Assembly: GCF_964656455.1 (NCBI RefSeq)
Contig: NC_135721.1
Location: 53,575,530 to 53,639,529, forward strand
Direction: 5' to 3'
DNA from: Halichoerus grypus
Lineage: Eukaryota; Chordata; Mammalia; Carnivora; Phocidae
DNA length: 64,000 nt
A program made the position numbers and the translations under genes. The notes below the pieces were generated by a model. It was not told the DNA's origin, made no database searches, and saw nothing but the letters and a program-made list of their open reading frames with translations. The first letter of the stretch is position 1. Each line of letters opens with the position of its first letter. Shown here piece after piece: positions 1 through 11,759 of the stretch.

Positions 1-1054
1 AGTTTCATTACTTTGACTACCCATTACATCTTGCCGAGATTATAAAATGTTGCTTTTAACTTACAAGGCCTACACTAGCATCCACTTACCTTCAAGACAC
101 GCATTTATGCTGGGTTTTTTTTTTTTTTTTTTGGTATTATCAGGTCACTGGAAATTGCTGGCATATCCTATAAGCTTTGACTTGAGAAATTAAGTCCTGC
201 TGAAGCTTTCTGACACCAGATTGAGTAGCATGTCTAGAAAAGGAAGTATATCATGTATTTTATTATAAATAATATAAAAATTTATAGGGTAGATATAAAG
301 GACTGGGATGAAAATTTTAATAAAATCACCAAGCTTTTCTTTGACTTCCTTTTAAAATAATAATGTCATCTCAAAAAAGATTTAAAGATTTTCCTGCAAT
401 TACAGTTGCTAATGAAAATACTACCACACTGTTGCAAGCCATATGTATTTTCTGTGGCACGATTCCCTTCCCTTCATCATGTGATTCAGCACAAGCCTGA
501 AAAAAGAAAAGGATTCTAAGGAGAAATAGTGCTTCTGCTCCCAGTACACAGTGAGCATAAGTGGAAAAATTAAGGAAGGAAATAGTTACTAACAAAAATT
601 GTCGCATAAATTCAGTGGAACCACAGAGATGGACTCAATTTTCCAAAATCTATATCCATGTGACGTCTTCCCAGAAGTAAAAAGAAAAAAATGCTAATGT
701 GATAAAATACTTGAAGGAAAATTGTGAAAGTGTGCCCAACAGTCTTCTTCATTAGTATCCCTGACAATTGTATTTTAAGGAAGTTAAAATTAAATCTTAA
801 AATATATGTGACATCTATGTGGACCTGAGGGGAAATGGAAAATGGAACGTGTTGTGAATGGTTTATTTAAGAACAAAAGTCATATATTAAAGTTTCAATC
901 CTTGTATGAAAATTTGAATGCCCTTTTTTTCTTAGTGGGAACTTAAATTTGCCTGTCATTCTTGATGTAGGTAATGTGGATGAACTTGTTTCTGATTGAT
1001 CTCAAAAATTTGACGAAGTCTTCATAAAACATGACTGGCAAGCAAATATAGAAT
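1..1054. other. Unique AT-rich DNA with a T18 run
   Basis: No gene or datable repeat is visible. An uninterrupted run of 18 T lies at 115-132, likely length-variable. The short reading frame at 371-607 on the minus strand has no recognisable domain. Confidence 0.5.
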
Positions 1055-1320
1055 TGCTAATAATAGCAAATATATAGAAAGGATTTATTCTATGCCAGGT
1101 ACTATTTTAAGCACTTTATATATAGTAACTTATTTAATCCTCACCTACCTCTGTGAGGTTGGTGTTATTATTATTTTCATTTTACAGATGAAGAATCTGA
1201 GGCTCAGAGAGGTCAAGAAACTTGGTCAGTTAGATAATAAGTGCTGGCACCAGAATTGAAACTCAGCTGATCTGGCTCCTGAATTCATGTTTAAAACAAC
1301 TATGTTATACTACTCCTTGG
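1055..1320 (-). repeat. MIR SINE relic (antisense)
   Basis: The stretch follows the antisense MIR pattern in order: a 'tgccaggtactatttt' start, TTTAATCCTCAC, a poly-ATT segment, 'cattttacagatgaag', 'aggctcagagaggtcaag', and then the degraded tRNA-like head. It is heavily diverged with no visible target-site duplication, as expected of this mammal-wide family. Edges are approximate. Confidence 0.75.
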
Positions 1321-1768
1321 AGTCAGTGTAGGTGGACATTGTTCAAATTATCCAAGACCTGTATTATAAAAAGAGCAATTTGAAGGCAAGGAGAACCAGA
1401 GACCATGGATTTGATGATTTATTGCTTAGGACCTAGGGTTCAGATTTATCCTATGGAGAAACAAAGTCCATCTCATAATCTAGAGTGAATTTGTGATAGT
1501 AGGTACATGCCAGGTGACTTAGTTTGATGGAGAACGGAGGGCTTTCAGAGCAAGGAGCTAGGTACATCATTTATGAGATAGTCTGAAAACATTTCTGTAA
1601 CCTCTTCCATATACCCCCCATTCCTGGATCTAAACATTCATGTCAAGGAATAGAATAATTATTTGAACTAGAACACATAAAATTAGAGAGTATTTGTTTA
1701 GGTGGGAAAAGTAAGTCTTGACTATTTAAACTAGCAGAACTTGTAACAGTCAACCAAGGGCCAGCCAC

Positions 1769-1803
<35 letters not shown>

Positions 1804-2979
1804 CAAATTCTTATCCTAGCTTTGGAATTAATGTATCCCATGGATTCAGTAATATCAGACCTTTTTCATAGTTTCTTGGGAACATAAAGAACTGAATGCA
1901 TCAGTGCATTCTGAATCTACAAAATCTACAAAAGAATCATTCAGAATTTATAATTATTGTTAGGAAAGCCAATACATTTATTTAGTAGTACGAAGTGTTT
2001 TCCTGTGTTGTTCTCTTCTGTACTCTTTGATTGTAATTTCCTTTGGCTAAAAACATTTCCTTTTTATTCTTTCACCAGGCCTTGAAGAGAGCTTTTTATT
2101 TAGGAGAGCTTCAATATGTGTTGACATACTAAATGTAAAAATTGGGGTTTGGTCTAGTTTACCAAGCATGCATAGGGTGCTTACTGCGCTATGCTACATG
2201 CAGGGACATGGAATGACATAGATGTGGGGGCCCTGCCCTTGATGGCCTATGTCTTGTTGAGTTCCCTATAAAGCATTTATTTGTCAGGATCATTGGTTTA
2301 GGGCCTGCCAGTCATCCCATAGATTTCCTCTCCAGTGTCCTATTCCTGCCTGAATCAGTTTGAGTGTCTCACCCTTAGCCACTAAATCCTGTGAACTGGT
2401 GAAAACTTATCTGCCATCCATTGCTTGGGGACATGGAAATCGCCATTTTGAAAAAGAAAATTTATGAACAAAAACCAGCCCTTTAAAAAACACAAAACAA
2501 AATAATAAAATATCACAACATCTCAGAATAATTTTTATATCAAGTTATAAAAATTGATATTAAAATGAGTTCTTGGTATTAATCTTTCTTTCCAAAGAAG
2601 GGGGATGACCTTAGTAAAGCATGCTACAACATTGCTGACATACTGGCTGAGTCATTTGTATTGTTCTGCCAAATGGAAAACAGAGCTAAGAGCTCTCGTT
2701 CTTACTTTTTGTGTTCCTGGTTTATATCCCAAATGGAACATATTGGTCTAATAAGCAACTTAAGCATTTTTATTTTCTGTTGTGTTCTGTAACATTCCTG
2801 TCCTATTTCTAAAAAAAAAAATCTACTAGAAATTTTACTTGAACATATTTTCCATGACAGGGTTTATAACTCTGCTCTCACTACTCTATAGGGGGAAATA
2901 ATACATCAATAACACAGTTATATAAAAGTCCTAATACACGTCAGTAATGTGCTGGGGCAGAGTTCTTCATGGTTTAACC
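1321..2979. other. Unique AT-rich DNA with an A29 run
   Basis: No gene is seen. An uninterrupted run of 29 A lies at 1769-1797 with no recognisable SINE or L1 body before it, so its origin is unclear; it is a likely polymorphic homopolymer. Sequence around 2160-2270 ('ggggccctgcccttgatgg') resembles a decayed ancient interspersed repeat also seen near 3640, 28.6 and 63.8 kb. Confidence 0.45.
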
Positions 2980-3213
2980 CAGAGGTTGACAAAGTACAGC
3001 CCCAGAGTGAAATCTTGCCTGTCGTGTGTTTTGTAAATAAAGTTTTTTTGGGCCATAGCTACAGACATTCAATTACATATCGTCTACTTGACAGATTAGA
3101 GTACAGCTAGAATGACAGAGTTGAGTGGATACAAAAGAGATCATATAGTCCACAAAGGCTAAAATATTTGCTACCTGGTCCTTTGTAGAAAAAAAAAAAT
3201 CTGCCAACCCCTG
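2980..3213 (+). repeat. hAT-like DNA transposon relic (MITE)
   Basis: The ends are short inverted repeats (CAGAGGTTG at the left, CAACCCCTG at the right). The interior reads 'tgtaaataaagttttttt', 'agagttgagtgg' and 'gctaaaatatttgctacctgg', a widespread non-autonomous mammalian DNA transposon. A second, opposite-orientation copy lies at 15738-15944. I recognise the family but not its exact RepBase name. Confidence 0.6.
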
Positions 3214-3756
3214 CTCTGAGCTATTTGCCAAATATATATAATAGATATGTTCATGGGGGAGGGGAAGCAACTTTAAAATTATAGTTAGCGGTCTTTCACC
3301 TATTTTTGAATAACATGCATAAAGTAAAATAAAAGTTAAAACTTTAAAAAAAGAACTGATTTACTACTGATCTATGATCAGACATTAGAATCTCATTCAG
3401 ATTTATACAATAGACAAGTTGAACAATTTTAATTTGGAAGTAATAGGTTAAGATATGGAAGTAGAAAGATGGTTAGACAAGATGAAGAGACAAGTCATTT
3501 TAAATAGGAAGAAGAGTAAGCAAAGACATGAAAATAGGAAAGCATATGAAGTTCAGGATATGGAATGTCATCTTTTAGAAAGAAGCTGTTAATTTTGATG
3601 GACTGTATTTATCCTGAATTTAAAAAAAAATCAATGTAAGAACTAATGATTGTGCAATGGGTTTAGAAGGAATAGAAGATCATGGTTCTTGCCATGGAAA
3701 AGCTTAAACGTGAATTATAGATTCAAAATTAAAGTCCATGATAATTTTTTAAAAAG
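3214..3756. other. Unique AT-rich DNA
   Basis: No gene is visible. The part near 3640-3720 ('gcaatgggtttagaagg', 'catggttcttgccatgg') may be a decayed ancient repeat. Nothing else can be supported. Confidence 0.4.
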
Positions 3757-5496
3757 AAATATAAGACTTGTATATTAAAAACTACAAAACATTGCTGAAA
3801 GAAATTAAAAAGGACCTAAATAAATGGGAATACACTCATGTTTCATGGGTTGTAAGACTTAATAAGATGGCAGTAATCTTCAAATTGATCTACAGATTCA
3901 GTCCCTATCAAAATCCCAATTGGCATTTTTGAAGAAACTGATGAACTGATCCTAAAATTTATATGGAAATATAAAAGATCCAGAATAGCCAAAAAAAATT
4001 TGTTGTAAGACTTATACTTGCAGTTTAGAACTAAATAGCCAAAGATGGGGTTAAAAGAGCCAGAGTTGGAAGACTAATATTCACAATTTAAAAACTTACT
4101 GCAAATCTCACAATAATCAAGACTGTGTGATATTGGCATAAGAATAAACAAATAGATCCAGTGAAACAGAATTGAGAGTACAAAAATAAACATTTATGGT
4201 CAATTGATTTTCTACAAGAATGACAGGACAGTTCAATGAGGGAAAAATAGTTTTGTTTGTTTGTTTTTAAACAAATGGTACTAGGACAACTGGGTCCACA
4301 TACAAAGGAATAAAGTTGGACTGCAACCTCACACCATATATAAGAATTAGTTCAAAATAAATGAAAGCCCTAAATTTAACAGCCAAAACTATAAAATTCT
4401 TAGAAAAATAGAGGTGTAAATGTTTGTTGCCCTGGATTAAGCCACTGTTTCTTAGATAAAATACCAAAAGCATAAGCAACCAAAGAAAAAATAGATAAAT
4501 TGCACTTCATCAAATTAAACACTTTTCAAAAGACACTATCAAGAAAGCGAGAAACAGCCCACAGAATGGGAGAAAATATTTATAAAACATATATATGATA
4601 AGAGTTTAGTGTACAGAAAACATAAGAACTCTTATAGCTGAACAATAAGAAGAAAGATAGCCCAATTTAAAAATGGGCAAAATATTGAATAGACATTTTC
4701 CCAAAGATGTTGTGTAAATGTTTAAATAAGCATATCAAAAGATACTCAACGTGATTAGTCATTAGGGAAATGAAAATCAAAACCACAATGAAATACTCCT
4801 TCATACCCACTAGGATAGCTATAAGCAGAAAGATAAACATTAATATGTGTTGACAAGTATGTAGAGAATTGGAACCTTCGTACATTGCTGGTGGGAGTAT
4901 AAAATAGTTCAGCCTCTTTGGAAAACAGTTTGGTAGTTCCTTAGAAAGTAACTATGTTTAAATTACCATGTAATGCATCAATTCCACTCCCATGTATATG
5001 TCAAAAAGAATTGAAACATATGTCTCTACAGTATCTTCTTTGTGAATGTTGATGCATTATTCATAATAGTCAAAAAATGGGAGCAACCCAAATGTCCATT
5101 ACCTGATGAATGGATAAACAAAATGTGGTATTTCTATACAGTGGAATATTATTCAGCCATAAAAGGACTGAAGTACTGATTTATGCCATTAACATGGGTG
5201 AACCTTGAAAACATGCTAAGTAAAAGAAGCCAGACACAAAAGGTGACATATTATATGATTGCATTCATATTAAGTCTCCCAAATAGGCAAATCCCTAGAG
5301 GCAGAAAGTGGAGTAATGGTTCAGAGGCAGGGAGGAGGGCAGATTGAGGAGTGACTGCTCATAAGTATGGAGATTCTTTATGGAATGACAAAAATGTCCT
5401 GGAATTAATAGTGATGATGGTTGTACAACTTTTGTGAATATAGTAAAAACCACCAAATTGTTTGGTATGTGAATTATATCTCAAAAAAAGCAAAAC
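3757..5496 (+). mobile_element. Old 5'-truncated L1 LINE (ORF2 3' part plus 3' UTR)
   Basis: About 1.7 kb of L1 in sense orientation. It starts inside the ORF2 reverse transcriptase region ('gaaattaaaaaggacc', 'ccctatcaaaatccc'). It runs through the ORF2 C-terminal region ('tacattgctggtgggagt', 'cccaaatgtccatta', 'tggaatattattcagcc') into a 3' UTR ending in an A-rich tail near 5475-5495. Many indels and stops close every frame, so it is a dead copy. The divergence suggests an L1MA/MB-age element that predates carnivores. No target-site duplication is clear. Minus-strand frames across it are meaningless. Confidence 0.85.
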
Positions 5497-7430
5497 AAGA
5501 AAATGAAAGCCTATGAAGCAATTACCGGGGTAAGGATGTGTCTACGGGAAATGGGAGTTTTGACAAGAGAAAACTCCTATGTCCTAAAGAGGCCAGAAAG
5601 GTGAAAGGTAAGAGAGCCTTGACTGCAGCAGGTTGCAATTTGGGAAAAATGAAAAATCAGTTTGGAAATAGAGTTGTAAGTTAGGTTACGTGGGGGCCTT
5701 AAGAATCATTCAGAAAAATGTTATAAAGGGTTGCACATGGAGAAATAGGGAATCACTGTAGGTTCAATAAGTTGAAAGTAGAAGAAAGAGAAGCTACAAA
5801 ATGTCAGAAATGAAAATAGAATTACAATGCAAAAGCAACAAAACCTCTTTAAATAGAATAAGGCCAATCTAAGTAAGTTAAGTATATTCTACAATTTTAT
5901 ACGTATGTGTGCGTGTATACATATAAGTTATATATATATATATATATAACTTGTGAGAGATATATATGTGATTCCATATAATAATGTAGTAATGCACTAA
6001 ATTCAGTCACATTACCTCTTTTGTTTGAATTAGAAACATAAACTGTGTTCTTCTGCCTATTCAAGAGCTATTAAAAATTTTTTTAAATTACAGATGTTCA
6101 AGCTCACTGCAAAAAAAATGATTAAATAAAATCCTTCAATTTATTGATTTTATCATATTTAATGTTTGCTGTGACAATCTGGTGTATCTGTATAATGAAT
6201 GAAATGGCTCTCTTTTATTAATATGCAACACCATGTTTCAACTATATTATCCATTGAATATTACAAAAGGAAGATTTTATCTTGTTTATTAGCTGCCCTC
6301 TTGGGAGTCATCACAAAATTATTGCAGGTATAGATAGTCCTGCTGATTGAAATCTCTGATAGGGCAAAGTGCTTCCAAATCCATTCCACTTTTATGGGGT
6401 GACTGAAACCTGTGGGCTGAACCAAACTTGTAACCTTGAATTTGTGACCAAGAATGCAGGACCTACTCCTCTAGTGTTTTTGACCTGAATGAAACAGGCA
6501 AAATCTTGGGTTTGAGTTTAGTGCCATGGGTCTATAGCTATAAATGATCTTCCTTGTTTTGGCAGACTTGTCTAGTTGGGTGATTTTTAATAGCCATCAA
6601 CAGTCAAACTCTGCAGAGGATGTCGAACTATCCACAGAGACGGTATGTTTGTCAATACTCAGGTATCCTGTAAGTCACTTAGATGCTGGCTTGATTAGTT
6701 GGCATGAATAAAGTATGAATAAAAGGGTGTGGGTATCCTCACTCACCTACTTTTATGTATTTATTTGCCAAAGTTTTGGCATAATTTAGACATTAGGGAA
6801 GAAATGATAAATAGTTTGCTATAGGTATAGATTTCTCAGAGTGATTCATCATAGAGTGGAATTACCATACTTTTAAGTAAGTCGTGGCATATAAAATTCC
6901 CAGTAATTTTCCACTTATTCTTTATTCATTAAAGGAACACTTAATAAACTTGTGTCATATGTAAAGTACCATTTGGGGCATGTTGTAAAAGGCACAGTCC
7001 TGGTCGCAGCATTTTGGGAAAGAAATGCTTTAGAAATGCAAGAAGAATTTCATAAATCATGAAAAGATCGATCAAAAATGTAATTGGTGTTGGTGGTGGG
7101 AATATGTATATTTTCTGCATTTTTAACATTTTCGGTACTTCAAAAATTTTCTATAGTGAGTACTTATTATTTTGATAATAAGAACAACAGAACAACAGTA
7201 GGAATTAAAAAAACATTAAAAAGATCTATACCTGAGAGCAGAGATGAAAGAATAGGGCAAGGCCTTTGGAAGGGTTTGAAGGATGATTGAGGATGGGGTT
7301 GGTAGGAAGGGTTTTATATCTGACAGGGGGAATGAGGAAAGACTAATATGGAAAGAAATTTGGGGGTGATCCTCACGGCAAGCAAACACCAGTTGCCAGC
7401 CCCTGGCCCTCCTGTTGCCTGACCCTGCTT
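5497..7430. other. Unique DNA with an ancient-repeat fragment and a TA palindrome
   Basis: No gene is visible. Around 5520-5800 the text ('gggggccttaagaatc') resembles the ancient repeat better preserved at 55.3-55.8 kb. A perfect palindrome of alternating TA lies at 5925-5952. The remainder is unique AT-rich DNA. Confidence 0.4.
5925..5952. repeat. (TA)n perfect palindrome
   Basis: A 28 bp perfect inverted repeat: AAGT, ten TA steps, then ACTT. It equals its own reverse complement, so it could extrude as a cruciform. It is also probably length-variable as a dinucleotide microsatellite. Confidence 0.8.
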
Positions 7431-7439
7431 CTCTGACAT

Positions 7440-8039
7440 GTCCTCTAGTTGTCTGAAGTCTGCCTCTCCTTTCTCCTGCTTGTTGATTCCAGAACCTTCT
7501 ACTGTGCCTACCCTCAAACCTTCAAATGCTTTCCTTGTGTCTAATGAATGAACTTTAATCTCTTTACTCTGCCATCGAAGACCTCTGGTCATCTGACTCC
7601 AATTATACCACCCCGTTTTAATGCTCATTAGATGTCTTCATTAACCTTCCTGCCACACAGGCCCCCTCTGCATCTTCTGATGACCCTTTTTCATTTCCCC
7701 TTCCAGCTTTAGTTTTTCAAACTTTGTTCCTCACTTTCTGACTAAAACTCCTATATATTCAAAGTTCAGTTCACTAGTTCAATTCACAGTGCTTCCACAC
7801 AGGGATTCAGGTTATTATCTCTTACTTCAGTACTGTTTTGGCACACATTGCACAGGTATTTGACTTGAAATATCACTTAACATTTGTATTACTGTCTCTC
7901 TCCCCACCCGCTGCCCCCACACACATGTACGAACGTGTTGTCTCTTAAGTGAGATTTTAAATTTCTTGAGGGTGAGAGCCACATCTGTTTTTCTCCCAAT
8001 AACGTTAATATGGCACCTTACACATAACTGGTACTCAAT
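7440..8039 (+). repeat. L2 LINE 3' relic
   Basis: The pyrimidine-rich text followed by 'aatttcttgagggtgagagcc' and 'actggtactcaataat' at 7960-8042 matches the L2 3' end order (short-exposure 'cttgagggcaggga' region and 'agtaggtactcaataa' terminus). The 5' limit is uncertain because the upstream part is highly decayed. Frames over it on either strand have no family similarity I recognise. Confidence 0.55.
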
Positions 8040-8190
8040 AATAGTAACTGCAGATACTTATGTAGCACTTGCTGTATGCCAGGTGCTGCCCCAAGTACTT
8101 TATATGTTTATTTATTCCTCACAATATTCCTACATGGTAGAAACTATTATTATCCCCCTTTGGCAGACAAGAACACAAAGGCACTACATT

Positions 8191-8540
8191 GTACTGTCTA
8201 ATAGTTTTATTCCTCAATAATGGTAGTCAACTTTTTTTTTTTTTTTAAAGATTTTATTTATTTGACAGAGAGAGACACAGCGAGAGAGGGAACACAAGCA
8301 GGGGGAGTGGGAGAGGGAGAAGCAGGCTTCCCGCCGAGCAGGGAGCCCCATGCGGGGCTCGATCCCAGGACCCTGGGATCATGACCTGAGCCGAAGGCAG
8401 ACGCTTAATGACTGAGCCACCCAGGCGCCCCAATGGTAGTCAACTTTTAAAGTGATCAATAGTCGCATACTGCTAGGGATGAATGTATCGGACAGCACAA
8501 GTTATAGAACATTTCAGTCATCACAGTAAGTTCTATTGGC
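8191..8540 (-). repeat. hAT-like MITE, interrupted by a SINEC
   Basis: The right arm at 8486-8539 ('tcggacagcacaagttatag', 'tcatcacagtaagttctatt') is the reverse of the common 'ctgtccaatagaac...' hAT MITE. The left end 'tactgtctaatag' at about 8192 is a weak partner. The SINEC at 8236-8431 sits inside it. It shares its family with copies at 29578-29714 and possibly 52939-53238. Confidence 0.55.
8219..8448 (-). mobile_element. SINEC (Can-SINE) with 17 bp target-site duplication
   Basis: Antisense tRNA-derived SINE. It reads from the T-run (A-tail) through AAAGATTTTATTTATTTGA, the GA-rich (CT-rich in sense) tail and the body, to 'gagccacccaggcgcccc', the reverse of the GGGGCGCCTGGGTGGCTC head at 8431. 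Identical direct repeats AATGGTAGTCAACTTTT flank it at 8219-8235 and 8432-8448. The intact duplication and near-consensus body imply a fairly recent insertion. Confidence 0.95.
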
Positions 8541-8957
8541 TAGAGGTGGCCTGTGGTTAAATGCCTTCTCCGAGGTCACACAGCTAGTTAGTATCAGAAT
8601 CAGAGGTTTGAACCCACTCAGCCTGTTTCCATGTTAACTTGCTGCAAAGAATCAACATGAGCAAAGGTACATGGGCAAATATACACATACATGCGCAGAT
8701 ACAAAACACATGCTCACTGAAGGCTGAAGAACGAAACCACTTGAATAAGATGAACATGAACGTAGATTTTTCACTGTCAGATGGAGGTACAGTAAAGGGA
8801 CAACTCTTTTACCCAGTCTCATGCCACCTATTTTAGGTAGCAAATCAAGAGTCTAAAGAAAGGTCCTTAGCAAGGTACATGTAGATATCCAAGGCTGGGT
8901 GGGTGCCAGCGCTCACTCATCACACCCACAAATGCGTAACTTTGGATTTATCCAGAA

Positions 8958-9127
8958 TAGAAGTTCTTAATCTTGGGTTGAACTTCTGGAGATTATGAAA
9001 CATCCATTGAAATATAAAAGTTCAGTATATTTGTGTCTGCACACTCTTTTCTCTGGAGCAAATCTGTAACTTTTATCAGATCCTCAAAGAGATGTGTGAC
9101 TCCAAAAAATTTAAGAATCATTGATCT
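8958..9127 (+). repeat. hAT-Charlie-like MITE relic (MER1-type)
   Basis: The left end 'tagaagttcttaatcttggg' pairs with the right end 'ttaagaatcattgatctag'. The middle contains 'aacttttatcagatcctcaa' and 'gatgtgtgactccaaaaa', characteristic of the MER1 group of non-autonomous hAT elements. It is well decayed. The exact subfamily needs a repeat library. Confidence 0.6.
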
Positions 9128-9224
9128 AGAATAATAAATCAATTATGCCATTAGTCTGGGATTTGATTATTATATATAATATATTATATATAAACTTGAT
9201 TATTTCTTTTAAAACATGAGTTAT

Positions 9225-9620
9225 TAAAGAACTCTCACTCATTTGTGATGGTTATGTAAATTGGTACTAACTTTTCAGAGACCAATATGTTAGAATCTCT
9301 CAAAATTTAAGAATTTAAAAATTTGAATCAGGAATTTCCCTTATGAGTATCTGTCCTACAGAGATATTTAAGCATGTATGTGCACAATAATATATGTAGA
9401 TAGCCCAATGTAACCTTGTTTATAAAAGTACTAAACAGGAAGTAACCTGAATGTTCATGAACAGAATGATTAATGAAGTAAGGGAAGAAATAGCAATATT
9501 TGGAATACTATGCAGCAGTTGAAAGGGATAAGATAGATATATTATATTACCTGTAAAGATCTTTAAACATAGTGTTTAATTAAAGGAAAATTGAAAAATG
9601 TACATTTTTAAAAAGTTTAA
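9225..9620 (+). mobile_element. Ancient L1 (L1M-type) 3' fragment
   Basis: Text order matches old L1 3' ends: 'ttatgtaaattggtac', 'ggaatttccctta', 'cctgaatgttcatgaacag', 'ggaatactatgcagcagtt'. It is strongly diverged, with no clear A-tail or duplication. Upstream at 9169-9192 is an AT-dinucleotide patch. Both strands here contain short frames without meaning. Confidence 0.6.
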
Positions 9621-10086
9621 AGGTTATGTATACTTGTAATTGTATAGAAACAAGCTTGGAATCCCAGTCTAAATCCTTAAAGTCAGAAGTCACTCTCAGG
9701 GGTGATCCTGGGAGTTTCGAGACTGGAGATTAGAAGGAACTTTCCCTGTTTATATACTCCTATAGTGGTTGTATTTTTATAACCAAAATGCATTTGTCTA
9801 CTGCTTATATAGTTAAAAAAAAACAAACAATGCGAACAAAATTTGTATTGGACTGTAATATAGCTCTTCAATTTACCAGGAAAATTGATCTTTCTTTTCT
9901 GAAACCCAGATTTTCCATATTTCTAGTGATAATCAAGAGTCATATACAATTTTTATATCAAATCACTAAGTGTATGCAGTCTACCAGAGTCATTTTCATA
10001 AAGTAGTGCTTTGACCAGGATGCATCTTTAGATGATTATCTGTAGATCTTCAGTCTCCAATATGGTATCTAAATAGCCCCTGTGCT

Positions 10087-10130
10087 AATGATGATGATGA
10101 TGGTGGTAGTGATAATGACAGTGATGATGA
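10087..10130. repeat. Degenerate (GAT)n tract
   Basis: Imperfect GAT/GGT triplet repetition directly before a MIR relic. It is probably an old slippage tract. Confidence 0.6.
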
Positions 10131-10134
10131 TCTA

Positions 10135-10370
10135 ACAATGACCAAACTCTATTTCAGATACTGGTCTAGATGCTTTATAGGTAGTAACTCATGTAATTGT
10201 CACAAGCACCCTATGAAGTAGACACTTATTACTCGCATGTTATAAATGAGGAAACTGAAGCACAGAGAGGTTAAGCAATCTGCCAAGCCCATATGATTCT
10301 GAGCGGCAGAGCTGGGATGCATAATGGGTCATTCCAAGGTCCACGTGTTTCACCATGCTGCCTTCAGGTT
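10135..10370 (-). repeat. MIR SINE relic (antisense)
   Basis: Shows 'taggtagtaactcatgtaat', 'aaatgaggaaactgaagcac', 'agagaggttaagcaat' and 'gcagagctgggatgc' in the antisense MIR order. A reading frame overlapping its head (10324-10653, plus strand) is not gene-like. Confidence 0.8.
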
Positions 10371-10559
10371 CAAACCCGCATTTACAGCCTCATTTTTACT
10401 CACCTCCAGTCTTTCTACCTCCCCCACATGCTGTGACTCAGTCCTTGCACTCTTCAGCATTTGCCAATATCCCGTTTTTCTGAGGAACAGAGGCTTTTAC
10501 GTAATCTGGGAAACACAGTTTAGAGATGCCTGGAACACAGCAGACCTGCAGCTTGATAC

Positions 10560-10870
10560 TTTGACCACATCATTTCCTCTAATTTCCACATTCTTTCAAG
10601 GCTTAGACCAAATGCTGTCTCTTTGTGAAGATTTTCTTGCTTTCTCGGCCTGAATTCCTTCCTCCTGCTCTGTTCCCAAAGCCCCTGTTTGTCACTTCTT
10701 TTATACCATATACATCACATTTGGTCTTTTATAAGCTTTGTTACTCTTTATGTTTTTTTTCCTCCACTGGACTCTTAGGTTTCTGAAGACAAGGGTCAGC
10801 TCTTCTTCATCTTCTACAGTGTACTGCCTTAGTAATATCTTTTTGAATTTATTTGAATTTGTGAGATTGT
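10560..10870 (+). repeat. L2 LINE 3' relic
   Basis: Contains 'ttcaaggcttagacc', 'gaagattttcttgc', a C/T-rich middle, 'catatacatcacattt' and 'ttctgaagacaagggtcagc'. This is the order of an L2 3' end with its 'gggcagggac' segment. It is old and lacks a clean end. Confidence 0.55.
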
Positions 10871-10914
10871 CAAGAAACATGTTTGATATTTGGATCATTA
10901 GAGTCAGACAATTA

Positions 10915-11128
10915 ACTTAGAAACTTTTTTTTTTTTTAGATTTTATTTATTTATTTATTTGAGAGAGAGAGAGAGAGAGCTCAAGAGAGAGCATGAGCTG
11001 GGGGTGGGGGCGTGGGGGAGGTGCAGAGGCAGAGGGAGAAATAGGCTCCAGGACCTGGAGATCATGACCTGATCTGAAAACAGTTGCTTAACCTACTGAG
11101 CCATCCAGATGCCCCATTTAGAAGCTTT
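10915..11128 (-). mobile_element. Older SINEC (Can-SINE)
   Basis: Antisense SINEC from the T-run at about 10926 through a (GA)n tract to 'ctgagccatccagatgcccc' at 11115. Imperfect flanking repeats (ACTTAGAAACTTT at 10915-10927; ATTTAGAAGCTTT at 11116-11128) look like a mutated target-site duplication. It carries several body substitutions, so it is older than the copies at 8.2, 13.7 and 44.9 kb. Confidence 0.9.
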
Positions 11129-11259
11129 CTGAGCAGACTTTTATGCGTGTGTATAAAAACTTAGAATTCCCATTCTAGCAAATGAATGTATTCAAAAGTT
11201 ATCAGAACTAAGGGTTTCATGTGTAACATGTTTGAATAATAATACTTAATAATTATGCT

Positions 11260-11515
11260 AATAATATTAGTAACAACGGATGAGATTTATTTAGCACTTA
11301 TAATGTACCAGTACTTTAAATATTTCACTTGATATTTGAACAAATGTTTGAGGCTGGAACTATTAAATCTCTTTTTTTTTTTATGGAAAAAAACTCAGGC
11401 TTGCATAGGTTAAAATATGCTGGGCAGGCTCAAAGATGTAGTCAGAATCTGAGTCAGGACTTGAAGTCCAGTTGGCCTGATTTCAGAGCCTTGGCTCCTT
11501 GTTCCTAATGCTGAC
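11260..11515 (-). repeat. MIR SINE relic (antisense), diverged
   Basis: Shows 'tttagcacttataatgtacc', a T-run-interrupted 'aactcaggcttgcatagg' segment and 'tcaggacttgaagtccag' in antisense MIR order. The match is weaker than for other MIRs here. Confidence 0.55.
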
Positions 11516-11576
11516 TTCCAATAGTGTGCATTGAAACACTGGGGCGGCGGAGGGGGTGGGGTGGGATTTTGTCATG

Positions 11577-11757
11577 GGATCAGCACTGGGCTGAATCTTG
11601 GATAGCAGTCTTCCAGTCCTGGTTCTTCAATTAATTATGTAAACTTTGGATTGTCCATCAATATTTTTAGGTCTCATTTTCCCATTGTGCTGAGGTGGGT
11701 TGGGGTAGTGAATCAGTAAGTATCCAAGGTCCCCTCCAATTCTAGTCTCTGATTCTC
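11577..11757 (+). repeat. MIR-related SINE relic (sense)
   Basis: Reads as a tRNA-derived relic with 'ggtctcattttcccattg', then 'ccaaggtcccctccaattc' and 'tctctgattctca', the 3' part of a MIR-type element. A related copy is at about 38600-38755. Confidence 0.55.
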
Positions 11758-11759
11758 AG

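Larger units (their letters stand above)
8040..8645 (-). repeat. MIR SINE relic split by later insertions
   Basis: The left part at 8040-8190 holds 'gcacttgctgtatgccagg', 'ctcacaatattcctacatgg' and 'tattattatccccctttgg'. It resumes at about 8547-8645 with 'gaggtcacacagctagtta' and 'ggtttgaacccactcagcc', exactly where an antisense MIR should continue. The interrupting 350 bp is a hAT MITE that itself carries a SINEC. The oldest layer of the nest is therefore this MIR. Confidence 0.75.
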
